Source: Annona cherimola
Lineage: Eukaryota > Streptophyta > Magnoliopsida > Magnoliales > Annonaceae
Direction of reading: 5' to 3'
NCBI GenBank assembly: GCA_030490835.1
Contig: CM059972.1
Coordinates: forward strand, 86,537,137 to 86,601,136
DNA: 64,000 bases
Of the stretch, positions 11,435 through 23,875 are shown piece after piece. The notes below the pieces were generated by a model. The model searched no databases. It worked only from the letters and a program-made list of their open reading frames with translations, and was not told where the DNA came from. A program made the position numbers and the translations under genes. Within the stretch, counting starts at the first letter, position 1; each line of letters starts with the position of its first letter.

Positions 11435-11498
11435 CCAAGTTACGTATACCCTTAGAATTGACTTAATCTAAAAAATAATAATAAAATATGAGTTTTGA
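11435..11498. repeat. Right copy of the 64-bp direct repeat flanking the pararetrovirus
   Basis: Identical to 5927-5990. To the right of it, 11499-11570 has weak resemblance to the sequence left of the first copy (CACTTCAAAC- and ACTTCAAACTAAAC-like phrases). Confidence 0.85.
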
Positions 11499-12240
11499 TA
11501 ATAGAATAAGAGTAGGTCACTTCAAACGAGACATACTCAACACAATTTACACCCATACTCATATACTTGTTCAAAAAGAAACAACAATATACAAAAATGC
11601 AAGTTTAAGTTAACTAATATCTCTTTTATCATGAAATAAAACATCTTAAATACTTTTTGGAGCTAGTAAAAATTTATGCTACCCTGAGAACTAAGAAAAA
11701 GCAAAATTCATTAATTAATATACAAAGTGATTACTTTCTCTACAAATATGGTGAAGTTTGATAGGTTAATATTTGCTTAAGAAAGTTTTATATAGATTTG
11801 AGACTATAATCCTATATCTTAGTTTCAATTCTTATTTCCAAACACACCATCAAGTGTGTTTGTTTTACTGTAAAGTAGGAAAAAAAATTTCACCCTTCAC
11901 TACACGCTGTTTTACTGTAAAATAGTAGAAAAAGTAGGAAAAATGTTCTCACCCTTTATTGCACAGGTTTTGACACGATTTGAAATCTTAATCATCTAAA
12001 TATCCAACTTTATCATTTATATATCTATATTTAAAAAAAATTTCACAAATTTCCGTCTTTTTAACTTTATTTTCTATTCTTAATTATTATACTTGTTAGA
12101 TATCAAAAAAATTATTACACTTGTTATTAAATATAAAAAAAAAATTATTATATTTGTTATATGACATCCCTTTCTAAGCCTTCAAAATTTTTCTCACCAA
12201 ATTTTTCCCGGCGAAAATTTGCCCATTTTTATCTTAGGCT
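11499..12240. other. AT-rich intergenic sequence, nothing recognised
   Basis: No frame, RNA gene or clear element. A short near-repeat (GTTTTACTGTAAA-TAG, followed by CACCCTT) occurs at about 11,866 and 11,918. Confidence 0.5.
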
Positions 12241-12379
12241 AAATACACCCAATTTTGTGAACCCGGGCAACCGGCGGCTGGTTTCACATCGTGACTTGAT
12301 AGTCACAGGTGCGTGTTCCATTTTGCTTGGGAGCTGTATTTCATGTAATAATAATTAAAAAAAAAATACACCCAATTTT
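12241..12379 (+). mobile_element. Short poly(A) retroposon (SINE-like) with 16-bp target duplication
   Basis: AAATACACCCAATTTT at 12241-12256 is repeated exactly at 12364-12379. Between them lie 107 bp of locally GC-rich sequence ending in a run of A, as expected of LINE-mediated retroposition. The head contains GGCGGCTGG and, further on, GGTGCGTGTTCC, which loosely resemble pol III A and B boxes. It is probably a truncated tRNA-derived SINE, but a retroposed mRNA 3' end remains possible. Confidence 0.75.
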
Positions 12380-13094
12380 TTTTTCCAAAGAAGTCCTTAT
12401 AAAATATCTTGAAAGCATGTCTAGTAATTGAGAAAATTTATCAGCACTTTCAATTGGTAAACACTTTATAATGTCAACTATAGGTTTATTTTATAAAGAT
12501 TTGAAACTTATAAGTTTGATTTTGTTAATTTTTGAAGCACGTGTTCAAATACAAGTTTGTTTACTCGAGGGATCATTTTCCAAAATCCCGTTTTTATAAC
12601 AGGGAAAAATGCTAATAAGCATTTTTAGCATTTTACGACTATGAATTTCACTGCCAACGAACCATTTCACTGGCTTAAATATGGCACAGCTCGATGATGA
12701 TTGATGACATTTGAATGCTTTTATGATTAGGTCTAATTTTTTCATAATCTACATATAATTATAAAAATTTTAAATAGCCCCACCTAATACTTCGATTGGA
12801 ATGATTATCCTTTTCTTGAATTAGTTCTCGGATTAAGTTAACTAAGTACTCTAATCCATTTACAATTTTTACCGTAGAAATAGGTAATTGAGGACGATAC
12901 AAGTAAAATCCTTTTTATGAGAAAAATAAGACAAACTATTGAAGATAGATTCGATATTGCTAAAAAAAATAAAAGAATATGAATTTAAATTTGATATTTG
13001 TATCAAATAATTTAATTATATTCATTTTGTACATTTATAAGATGTGGCCCATGCAATATCTTTGATTTTGGTGAAACTTGAACACAAAATAAAG
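12380..13094. other. AT-rich intergenic sequence, nothing recognised
   Basis: No gene or repeat that I can support. Short frames here are chance. Confidence 0.5.
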
Positions 13095-13097
13095 ACC

Positions 13098-13418
13098 CCA
13101 TCTAAAAACATATTTTTTGATTTTTTTCAAAATATATTTTGCAAGACAGTTAATCTAGTTATGTTTAATCTATAAATCAATTCTTACCAATTTTGAAGAT
13201 GTATATATATTTAGTTTAAATTTTTAAACATACGGATTTTTTTAGTCGTACTTCAACAATTTAAAATGATTAAAATACTCTAATGTTTAAAAATTCAAAA
13301 TAAATATATACACATCTTCAAAATTAGTAAAAATTAGTTTATAGATTAAATATAACTAGATTAATTGTTTCACACAAAAATTTGAAAAAATCAAAAAATA
13401 TGTTTTTAGATCGGATCT
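13098..13418. mobile_element. Foldback MITE, ~320 bp
   Basis: The left arm (from CTAAAAACATATTTTTTGAT at 13,101) and the right arm (ending ATCAAAAAATATGTTTTTAG at about 13,412) are inverted copies over ~130 bp each, with a short loop near 13,235. Related single arms occur at 28,490-28,600 and 31,740-31,970. Confidence 0.75.
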
Positions 13419-13577
13419 GAACCAAAATAAATTATAAAACTTAATATACACATTAAGTACATCTTGATTAACAAGTTTATAAAAAAATTAAAATAAGTTT
13501 ATCGGCGTTGGCTAGTGATTTACTTAATCATAGCTACCAGGATTATACTTTTTATATAATTTATCTCATGACCCTAG

Positions 13578-13893
13578 AAGTATTTGGCATGAGGTAAATT
13601 GTGGGAATAGAATGAAATGTTTTGAAAAGTGAAAGTGTGATATATTTAGCATAAGATAAATGGTAGAAGTTAAACAAGATGTTTTGAAAAGTAAGTGTAC
13701 TATGATATAAATTGGATAAAATAAGAATACAACGAGAATAAATAAAATAGTTGCATAAAAAGCTATGAGAAAATAATTGAAATATAAGGGCAAAAATAAA
13801 AAAGGTTGGGTAGTTGGATAGTAAAATATATTTAATACCCATTTATTTTTTTATTTTGTTGCATCCCATTTCATTTGCCTCGTGCCAAATATT
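13578..13893. mobile_element. MITE with inverted ends ATTTGGCAYGAGGYAAA
   Basis: The left end TTTGGCATGAGGTAAA near 13,580 is matched by TTTGCCTCGTGCCAAA ending near 13,890. The interior has two partial copies of GAAATGTTTTGAAAAGT. No convincing target duplication was found, so the superfamily is open. Confidence 0.6.
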
Positions 13894-14154
13894 TCTTTAA
13901 TCATATTTTTGATACTGAGTTCAAATTAAACCTATTTTACACTATAATCCTAGCTCTAACGTATTAATAAATATGTATTATCAATTTTATATAGAATTTT
14001 AATTAATTTTGATTCTAAATCATCAACAGTAGTCAATTTATGTATTGAAATGATTTCTACCTATATAAAATGGCTTGTCTGGATGGTCACTTTTTCCACT
14101 TTTATATAGTTTTTAAATATCTAAATCTTTTATAATTTTCATTCATATATAGTT

Positions 14155-15685
14155 TGTAGATTATATGTTTATTCTAAATAAGATTAATTTGATTTTGATA
14201 ATTTTTTTGATTGGTAAATATGCACACACTATGACATTGGATATTACAATCAAACACATTCAACCTTTATACAATTGAGAGATTTTTCTATAATTACCTC
14301 CACATTAGAGAGGAATTGTAAAACACCCCAGAGAGGTATTAATAAATACCCCACAATTGTCGCAACTGGGATTCGAACACTCCAAAATTTTGATAATTAA
14401 TAAGTAATTCAAATATCATTAAAAGATATCTAATGAATATGTGTAAGTATATTCAGATATTTTATTTTTAATTATATGAATTAATTTGAAAATGTAAGAT
14501 AAATTAAGTTTCAAGAGCTTAAGTACATATATAATAAGCTCGCAACTTCAGTGAAGCCTCACCTTAGGTCAACCTCAACTATAACTTGGGAAGATATAAA
14601 AGCGGATAATAAATTTAGCAAAGTGAAGTCTCATTTACCTCAAGGTGACTTCACTTTCGACTTCAGTGAAGTCTCACCTCAAGTTAACCTTAATTATAAC
14701 ATATGAAGAAAAAAGTAGACAACAAGTTTTAGCAAAATAAAGTCTTCTCGAAGTTAATTTTGCTTGCAACTTCAATGAAGTCTTCCCCCACACTGTAACT
14801 TGTGAAGATAGAAAAGCGGATGATAAGTTTAGCAAAGTGAACTCAAAGTGGACTCTACATGTAATTTGAGTAAAGTTGCACTCTAAGTTAACATCATTTA
14901 TGACCTCATATTGTAACGTCAAAAATTTTGAATATTGAAGAATTAAATACATGCCAACCATCACTTTAAAGGCTAGAATTTATTCTCTTTTATAAATAGC
15001 GTTGAAGTATGATAGTGAGAGGTAGTTAAAATATTAAATGAGCTTTCATCTTCCAACATTCAAGAGTATAGAAATCATTTGAACAATTATTAAAGTTTTA
15101 AAGTGCTGTTACTTTAAATAAGATTATAAAATTATCTTCTTCACATAAGCTTTTGGAGCAAATTGATTATACGTTGTAAAATGTAAATTTATTTTTTATT
15201 TTGTTTCATTTTGCGGGATTGTCTTAAATTGATGTCAGAGATCAAATTCAAGAAGAAGCAAAATTGGAACTTTATTCAAATTTTTCTCGCTAATGAATTT
15301 TGCTTAAATGGTTTGAGTTTGTCTTATTAGAGATTAAACTTGGTTGGCGTTGCTCTTAGTAATAAGTAATTATTGTATATGACATAAAAAGTTAGAATTT
15401 AAAAGGGAGTGAGTGCTTTAAGTTATATTGGATATATAATAGTGAAATTCAAGATACAACGAGTGTGTACTTAGAAAAGTGAAGTAGGAAACGTAGCGTA
15501 AATCATTATATATTGTTATCTCTTATATAATTTGATAACTTACTTTTTATATTTTATTTGCTTTCTCTTATTTTATTTTATAGCATATTTCATCAAAAGG
15601 AATTAACTAGCATAGGAAATTGCAAGTAAGTACTTAAGAATTTTTAATAACTCAATTTACCCTTGGTGGTTTATCGGAACTACCA
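14155..15685 (+). mobile_element. Copia-type solo LTR (SIRE-like family), TSD TAGTT
   Basis: Begins TGTAGATTATATG, ends GGAACTACCA, and is bounded by TAGTT at 14150-14154 and 15686-15690. It aligns throughout with the LTR at 45834-46994, taken in the opposite orientation there. Shared blocks are the ATCTAATGAATAT region, the AAGTCG/CGACTT-type repeats at 14,540-14,880, and AATAACTCAATTTACCC near the end. It contains a SINE-like insert at 14205-14386. No internal retroelement sequence is attached. Confidence 0.85.
14205..14386 (-). mobile_element. SINE-like retroposon inside the solo LTR
   Basis: About 180 bp interrupts the LTR between two copies of ATTTTGATAATT (near 14,193 and 14,382). On the minus strand it starts close to GTGTTCGAATCCCAG, a good pol III B box, and ends in a short A run. 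This fits a 5'-truncated tRNA-derived SINE. Confidence 0.6.
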
Positions 15686-15833
15686 TAGTTATGACGATAA
15701 AAAAGTCAAATATTTTGAATTTTTTGCATAGTTTTTAAAAATTTATTTTCCAATTTTACTATTTCCATGTTTGCCTTCAGATGACATTAACTATTTATAA
15801 CACATACAATGAAGTGATTTTTGACATCGTAAT

Positions 15834-16150
15834 TATATATTAACTTTTATTTAACGTATTTTAAATGAACAAATTTGAAAAAATAGAAAAGTAACATTTG
15901 TTTTCGTGAAAACATTTGAGGAAAAGGCTCTATTTCATGCATCATGATAAAAACAGCTGAAGTACAATTATATATTATTACAGGCTCTATTTGTAATATA
16001 TATTAACTTATATTTAACATAGTTCACATGAAAAAACTTCAGAAAAATCGGAAAAGTAACCAATTCTATAAATCATTTCGTGAAAACATTTCAGGAAAAT
16101 GCTCTCCTTTGTACATCATAATAAAAAATAAGATAAAATACAATTATAAC
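15834..16150 (+). repeat. Direct duplication (~165-bp period) upstream of the lumenal-protein gene
   Basis: ATATATTAACTT recurs at about 15,834 and 15,998. It is followed in both copies by similar text including TTTCGTGAAAACATTT-AGGAAAA-GCTCT. The second copy ends about 60 bp before the ATG at 16210, so part of the gene's promoter or 5' UTR is duplicated. Confidence 0.6.
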
Positions 16151-16209
16151 CGCGAGGAAGGCAGTAGTCAGTACGGTAGTTTGATTGGCAGGAGCGAGAA
16201 AATCCTCTG

Positions 16210-18220
16210 ATGGCATCTCTACTCCCTCCAACTCTATCTTTCCACAAACCCATCAAGATTTGTCCATCACTCACATCAAAACGCTTGTCAGTCCCAAATC
16301 CACCTCGTTTCAAGAAAGGGGTTTCAGATTTTCAATCAAAATCCATCAATTTCGCCTTGTCTGGCGCTCTCTCTCTGGGCCTGTTGTTCACTGGTATGTT
16401 CTACTGCTCATGTCTAGAATTTGTAATTCTGAATGAGGCGAATTTGAATCGTTCCGTAGCTCTCTCTCTCTCGGGAGGCTGTTATAAAGTTTCGTGGGCT
16501 GCTGAAGGCAGGCGTGCATTTTTAGGACTGAAACTCGGATGCTATTCGATGCTCAGGATTAGCGTGGGATTATCATGACATCAGACCGTGCTTCAAAATA
16601 ACTATATACATTTATATTTCCTTCTGACAGTTTTTCTCCCTCGGTTTCTACTGTTTCTTAAATTTTAATCTATACCTTCCGTTCAATAATGCTCGAATCA
16701 GAGGATGTTACTAGGGAAGCTTAATCTCTTGACCGATTCAACATGTTCTTTTATCTTATCTTCTTCTTCTTCTTTTTAAATTAGCTGTGTACCAGGCAAT
16801 GTTCTTGAAACCGAACGGCTCAAGGGACTGGTTTGGTTCAAATTGGTTCAACCATTTGTAGAAACTGGATTGAAAGTTTGCAACTTATATAAGATGTGTG
16901 GTAGATTGATAAGATAAAAGCATAAAAGTTTATATCTAAAAACAATGCTATAATTGAAATCATGATTTTAAAGTTACAAAATGTCATACTTGTCTCAGAA
17001 TTTTAGACAATGACTTTTGCAACTTTGGGTTCTGTTGTTGTTTTAATTTGATCTTTGAAAAATTTATATACCTGAAATGAAAAACCATAGAAGAACGTAA
17101 CAATAATCTTAGTTAGATGGTTAACTAAAAATGATTTTGAGTTAGAAGATGAAATCCAATGGTAAAACTACGTGAGTATGAGAACATGTAGTATGAAGGC
17201 TACTGACCAAATCACAACTTCCATTAACTAAGGAGAAAAAATATAACAATCTGAAGCTCCAATGGTATAAAATATGCTTAAAACAAGTCTGAAATTTATA
17301 ATATGATGGATATCCTTCAACGTGATTTTTAAAAGTTTCAAACACAGAGCAAACAAAAGAAAAATGCTTTATTCCAAGCAATCTTCATTCTAAAGAGATT
17401 TCTTTCTTCTATCTTCTTGCTCCATCACTCTATAGTGTTTCAGCTATCCTCTTTTGTCATTAGAGACCTTAAAATATTTAAAACAAAGAGAAACAAAGAG
17501 TAATTGATCATTGAGAAATATTTTCTGTAGCAACAATACAATTAGAATAGTCTAATCACCTAAAATGAATACCAAAATCTTCACTTTCTCTTCCAAATGT
17601 TGATGTTTGTGATTGTTCTATCTGATTCCAAGTATTAATATCCTCTTCACAGAGCAAGGATGCTTCCTTTTCTACTACCTAATCCTCTAACATGTTGATA
17701 TCATCCAAAGATACAGGATCATAATAAAGTTTTCTAATTTTCTTCCTACAAAACAAAACAACATAATTCAGTCATCATATTGCACCCTAAATTGCAAATC
17801 AGGCATCATCTCTTTTGCCATGGTATTGTTTCAATCTTTTGTTTGTTTTTATACGTTTAAATTTGAAAACTTTAGTTTCCTTAAAAATTCTCACTGCTTA
17901 TTACTCCAGGATTTGGATCTGCTGATGCCAAAGTTGGGGTTAACAAACCCGAATTGCTCCCTAGAGAATACACTCCTGTTATTGACATAGCTGGGTTCCT
18001 TTCCACGGGTCAGGTATGATTTTTTTCTAATCTTTTGATTTGATTTTATAATATCAGGGAGATGTTATTCACATGCTAGTATGTTGCACCTGGTTTTATC
18101 AGTAAGATTTGCCTTTCATTTTTGGTTCTAAAACAACACAACTTGACTTTGATCAATACAGATGGGTCTGAGAAATGTTTGCCATGATGGTTATAAATAA
18201 TGGCTTTCCATGAGATCCAT

Positions 18221-18264
<44 letters not shown>

Positions 18265-21200
18265 TTCTAATAATATCATGTTTCTAGCTCCAATTGATGC
18301 AGGAAGAGTAGAGGAGAAGAAGGAAGAAAGAGGAAGGATCCTCTCAGGGGGAAAAGGAGGGAAGAAAGAGAAAGGAACTAGAGGAATTAGGGTTGAAGAA
18401 GAGAAGAGAATTTTAGGGAAAGTAGAATCTTAGATCAATTATAAAAAATAAGCTATCTTACATAAAGCCTCTGTAACCCTATTTATAGAAAAGGTAACTT
18501 AAGGATTAAGAAAGCGAAACTCTACGCAATTTGCAAACTTACCCTATAAGTAAACTTGTGCATTAGACTAACTTATGCAACAAGTAAATTGTGCCCTAAA
18601 AATAATTACAAAAAAAAAAAATCCTATAATCTGAATTGTTCATAAAAATAAACCCTAATTTCTACAATTGCATCTTGAATAGGTATGGAGTGGGCGCATG
18701 TCAACATGATCTCCATCACCAATACTTTAACACGTGGAAATTTATCATATAAAACCCGGGTAGTAGGCTCTAGTTGTGGGGAAGTCTAGGATCCTAGAAT
18801 GATGGAACTGATGAATTGCAATGTTTTTTCTCTTCACTGATTTGGGATGAGATCATCAGAATTAATTCTTGGAAAGTGTCTAATTCACAGATACTCATTG
18901 CAGAGTGGATTTGTGGAGCAAGACACTTATGGATAACTCAGTTTAAGGGTGTGGGTAACTTTGGTGGATTTATTGATTGTGGCTGATTTTTGAAAAGAAT
19001 TTCTCAGATGAAACTCTTGTTGATATATTCCTGATCAGGTGGAAGCAATAGTTGCTTTGTTCAAGAGATATTGAAAGTGTATTTCTATAGTCATAAACTA
19101 TTGTGTCAAATCTATGCTCTTAAGCTTGAAACATCACATCTGTTGTCTGTTGCTTGTAGCTTTTTTTGATCATTCTATTACATGAAGCTTTGAGTCATCA
19201 TTTTGGTTACCTTTGGAAAAGAAGAGATGCAACAGGTTTGTGAGAGTTAATTGACATTTGACATAGCAAGCACAGAATTCCCTTGCAAGATAGACATATT
19301 AGGTTAATTGAAGCATCTTCCATTAGCCAGTTGCTTTCACTCTTATTACACAACTAAACTAAAATGATCATCAATGCTTATGAACTTTAAGTTATGACTT
19401 AAATATTGAAACTTATATAGTTCATTTTTATGCTGCATTTGCATTTTAGGTCTACAGAAAGTTCCTTTAGGTCTACAGAAAGTTCCTTTAAGCCATTTAA
19501 AATGTTGCGCAAATCGGGAATACTGTCCATTATTGATGGAAGGCATTGGAAGGACACACCCCATGACAAATACTTGGGAGCAAATTTACATTCGGGAGGT
19601 ATATAGTTGGGAAGAACTATGAAAAAGGGAACCTAAATTGCATCGCATAATTATTTTTAACCTTTGGTTCAAGATATTATTTTTAAGTAACAAATGAACC
19701 ACATAGGTGAAATGTCAAAGTTTATATTTATACAATAAACAAGTTCTGGGGTAAAAAGTCATGCTTTTGATGTTGCAAGAACACCATCTATTCATGAATC
19801 ACCATGCTGAGTTGCCAACTAAAAGGATGCAAAGGTGCAGATGTCAAGTTTGTACTTATAGACCTATCCAAACAATGTCAAGTTTATATTTATACAAGGA
19901 CACCTATCCAAACAATGTCAAGTTTATATTTATACAAGGACACCTATCCAAACAAAGTTAAGGATGACAAATCATGCTTTTAAGGATGCTAGAACGCTAC
20001 CCATTCATGATCAAATCGTCACGCCAATTAAAGTTATGGAAAATATGACTTTAATCTGATACAAAAAGCTCAAGTTGTTCATTCTGGACATTAGGAGGCA
20101 CTTTAATGTATATTTTTAGCTTTAAGTTGGTGGAAATGCCAAGCTTATAATTATCCAGGGAGTCCCATCCAAATGCGATGACAAGTCATGCTTTAGAGGT
20201 TGCAAGAACACTATCCATCACCATGCTAATTAAAGAAATGCCTTGAATATCAGGATCTTGTCGTTTTTGTTGCTTCCTGCACAAGATTTGGTAAAACAGT
20301 AGTCTCTAGAAGAGTAGAAGGGCCTATCTGACTCCCATAAGACGTGGAAGCAGTTATCTTACTTGATTGACCCCTTCTTGATTCTGAATATGGACTTTAG
20401 CCATTCTATTTGCTATTCTTGTAAAGTATCTTGTATACAACGTACTTCATAAGTCAAAGTTGTTTTCCAGTCATCAACAAATGGTGTTAAAATCATGAAT
20501 TACCATCCTCAATGCTGTTTAGATAAGACTTTGAAAAAATATAAAACTCTACACCTGCACCTTTGGTTCAATGGCAACAACAATATCTTAAATCAAAAGT
20601 TTAAACGATCATGCAACGAGGCACTGTGGTTCCTATTCTTTGTAGGTCTCCCTAGTTACTTACCTACCAAATTATAAATTCGTCGTTATGCATGTTACAT
20701 TACGTGCCTTGTAGGAGTCCTTTCCATTCATTAATGATGGGGAAGCCGTATAAGCATGGGTTTCTAAATGGCTAAAATGAGCTTTCCTTTGGTCTATAAT
20801 GCAAATCATGTATGCAGACAATTGGTGAATGGTATAACTTCAATCCATGTTCCAAATCGAATGGTCAATAATCTCACACGATCAAACATATCCTTCAATT
20901 ACTATATTGAATCATTAATAGGGAACAGAAAATGATGAGATTCTAATGAATATTATGAGAAAAATGGGCACATGAATGTAGAGGGGGTTGATAAAATGAA
21001 AGCAGCAGTAACGAGATTAGAGAATCTATTAGAAAAATGAGAGGAGACCAAAATGAGTATTTAAATTTGAAAGATCATTATATTTTTGTTTAATATTTTC
21101 TACCAAGAGATTTTTGGAAGTCATCTTTAAAACGCACAATGGCGAGGGTCTACCATTGGATTTCCGGTTCTTCATGGTCAGAAACACAATATTATAAGAT

Positions 21201-22530
21201 GACTTTTCGGCTTTATTTGTCTGTACTAAGAGCCCATATGAGCGATATTCAACATGGTGTTTGAATTCAAAGACTTTGCAAAATTTTTACGAACACTACT
21301 GAATCGTTTGATCCAACTAATGTCTTTTTTAATCATGCACATGATGTTGGAATTAATTTCTTAGACTTTCAGAAATTCGTAAGCATTAGAGTAGCTGATT
21401 GGTTGCTTTTGAATTTAGGAAAACCGTCTGATCCAAGAGATAACAAATCTAGAGAAGGATACCGGATTCAAACTCAGAGTACTGGCACAGAACTATCCTG
21501 AGACACCAGGTCTGATAAATGGGGATGAGCATATCCATTTCTTGTTATTTTTCTTCCTTGTACTTGTTTGTCTTTCATTTGTTAAAGCATCATTTGACGC
21601 CCAATATCACTGCAGGATTGGCAGTGAGAGATTTCTGGCAAGTTGATGATAGAACTATTGTTTTTGTTGCAGACCCCACCTTTGGTGAGAACATCCACAG
21701 GACTCCTACATTTGTCAGATTTAGACGTGCCGTAGAACAGTAAAAAAAATCAGTCCTTACAATGACAAGACACATGATGCTTTACAATTTCCAGAATGAT
21801 GAGGATGAACTATTTTTAGCTATATATATGGTATTCATGACCAAATAACATATTATGAGACACTCAACCAGGCACTCATTGCTTGAAACTTTTGTTCTTC
21901 ATAATACATATATATTTTTTGTAACATTACTGCCAGTTCCTATAAGATTTGATCTTCCCCAGCAGGCAATATCTTGAACTTCAACGTTGGAGCTTCAGTT
22001 GATTGGGATATACCTCGCAGTTTCTGGAGTCGTCTTGCTGGAAAGTATGGAAATCTTTTTTATTGGAAAGAAAAGGTACTATTGTTGCTACTTAAAGTTC
22101 TTCCCTTTTCTTTTGTTATCAGTTCTTTTCTGTGCAGAAGTACTTGATCCTTGACCTGAAGAGGTCACAACATTTTTCTAGAGTGGACTCTTTAGTACTT
22201 CAGCTTTCAACTGGTACAAGAAGGGCTACTTCTCCACTAGAATGTGTTTTATCTCCTTCTGTTGGTCTTTGACAGTGGATATGCAACCCGTTGTCATGAT
22301 TTTCAACCACTGGCCCTACTTGTTTCAGCAGAAAACATGGCTTGGTTCTCACGTCCATGATCGCAAATCTTATCTCTCTGTTTTGATGACGGACCATTAA
22401 TTTTTGATTCCTTGAACTCTTTCATGGTTCAAAAAAGGGTGAAGATGCATCGATTGAAGCTGCGGTTTTGGCCATATCAAGTTGTTTAAGAGAACCTGTG
22501 GGCCAAAGTAACTGCTCCGAGGTGAAGTAA
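16210..22530 (+). CDS. Thylakoid lumenal 15.0 kDa protein 2-like, chloroplastic
   Basis: Six exons: 16210-16393, 17910-18013, 21419-21509, 21616-21684, 21966-22075 and 22438-22530, all GT-AG with consistent phases, give 216 aa. Residues 1-50 are Ser/Pro/Lys-rich (transit peptide). A hydrophobic stretch ALSGALSLGLLFTG with SADA just before KVGVNKPELL marks lumenal targeting and thylakoid processing; no twin Arg is seen. The mature part (VIDIAGFLSTGQ, LEKDTGFKLRVLAQNYP, DFWQVDDRTIVFVADPTFG, SFWSRLAGKYGN, C-terminal SSCLREPVG) matches what I remember of Arabidopsis At5g52970 along its whole length. The core resembles the TPM/Psb32 fold of TLP18.3, an inference. Function is poorly defined; it is found in the thylakoid lumen. 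The exon 3 donor is GTCTGA, weak but in phase. The gene looks intact. Confidence 0.93.
18217..18260. repeat. (CA)n microsatellite in intron 2
   Basis: About 20 uninterrupted CA dinucleotides, followed by TATATA. A purine-rich stretch (AGAGGAGAAGAAGG-type) follows at 18,300-18,420. Confidence 0.95.
19449..20240. repeat. Nested direct repeats in intron 2
   Basis: A 24-bp unit (AGGTCTACAGAAAGTTCCTT core) occurs twice at about 19,449-19,496. A 40-bp unit with AAACAATGTCAAGTTTATAT and ACAAGGACACCTATCC occurs in tandem at about 19,870-19,950, with a degenerate copy before it. Around these, a longer unit with AAGTCATGCTTT and GCAAGAACAC-ATC recurs near 19,757, 19,970 and 20,180. Confidence 0.75.
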
Positions 22531-23392
22531 AAGTACGTAGCATATAAAAGAGAAAATGTTAAAGTATTCAGCATTTAAAAGAGGAAATGTTGGGTTCTTT
22601 CAGAGGCAAAAATGTCATCAGCATTCGAATATTAAAGAAAGCATAGTGACCGTTGTAATATCCACCCAATAAATCTATTCCTTTAACGTCCATTTTCTTG
22701 CTGGAACCATCAAAGAATTGCCACTCTTTCTAACTTTCCATGACTAAGATGTTCATTCTTGAATTTTGTTCCTGAGAAGAAATTTCACTGGCAAATAATT
22801 GTCATGTTGTTGACCCACATAATATTCTTGTTATCATTTATTGTTGTCTTTTCTTTTCTTTTATTTTTACTTAAATTATGCCTTTTGCTACTACTGTAAG
22901 TGCAAATAGCATTCAAAAGCCCCTCCAAACAGTTAATAAACTGGGAAATGAAGAAATCTTTAAATTGACATCTTGGGCAGGTAATCTAATCACAATTATC
23001 CATGATCCATTCTGTACTCCATTCTAGAGAGTAGCAACATTTATCATGAATACTACTGTGTCATCATCATCATAAGCCATTTCTCGCCTAGGTGGAGTCA
23101 GTTGCATAGATTTTGTTACGCCATTCTTGGCGATTTAAGACTAAATTTTCTGTAATTTGTAATATTTTTAAATCTTGTTTAATTACTTCAATCCATTTTT
23201 TTTATTCTTCCTCTCATTCTCCTACCACATTCTACTTGGATAAACTCTGTTTTCCTAACCGGTGCTACTTCAGGTTTCTTTTTAAGATGACCAAACCATC
23301 TTCATCTATTTTCTCTCATTTTATCACAATTTTCTCTCATTTTATCACAAATTGGTCTCACTTTTAAGTTTTCTCAAATTATTTCATTCATA
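22531..23392. other. Intergenic, 3' side of the lumenal-protein gene
   Basis: No gene. It contains the 3' UTR candidate and a short direct repeat (TTTTCTCTCATTTTATCACAA twice at 23,306-23,350). Confidence 0.4.
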
Positions 23393-23875
23393 GGGTGCGT
23401 TTGGCATTTGAAAAAACTTTTTGACAGGTTTCTCCGACGAAAAAAATGTCACTGCATATAAATGATGTGCGTACGGCCACTTTCATTTGGTGTCAGAAGG
23501 CCTGTCTGCAAATGTCTGCAAATGTTTTCCCCATTTACTGCATCTCTTCATTTGGTGTCAGAAGGCCTGTCTGCAAATGTTTTCCCCATTTAATGCCTCA
23601 CAAGAGATGCAGTTGCATTTTAAAATTGAACGTCTTTGATTATTCCCGTCCAAATCCGGCGGCTACGAGTGGTGCGGTATATCTGCCAGCGTTGAATTCG
23701 GCTACGAGTGGTGCGGTATATCTGCCAGCGCTCTGAATTTCGGTATAGCTGCTAGCGCTGAATTTCGGTATAGCTGCGACGACGGATCGGTGAAACGACG
23801 TGTTTTTCCGCGGCCACCCAGGGTTTGAAAAGTTTTATGCGATTTTACGGGTTTTTGCAAATACCAAACAGACCC
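23393..23875. mobile_element. Tourist-like (PIF/Harbinger-type) MITE with internal tandem repeats
   Basis: 483 bp from GGGTGCGTTTGGCATTTG to CAAATACCAAACAGACCC, imperfect inverted ends of the type seen in Tourist elements. It is flanked by a 3-bp ATA at 23390-23392 and 23876-23878. Inside, CAGAAGGCCTGTCTGCAAATG occurs twice, GGCTACGAGTGGTGCGGTAT twice, and GAATTTCGGTATAGCTGC twice. The open frame across it reflects these repeats, not a gene. Confidence 0.75.

Noticed and set aside
13561..13842. Minus-strand Phe/Ile/Leu-rich frame that looks like a membrane protein
   Set aside because: It is the complement of AT-rich MITE sequence with repeats; hydrophobicity comes from base composition.
23446..23736. 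96-aa frame
   Set aside because: It lies wholly inside the Tourist-like MITE and simply reads its tandem repeats.
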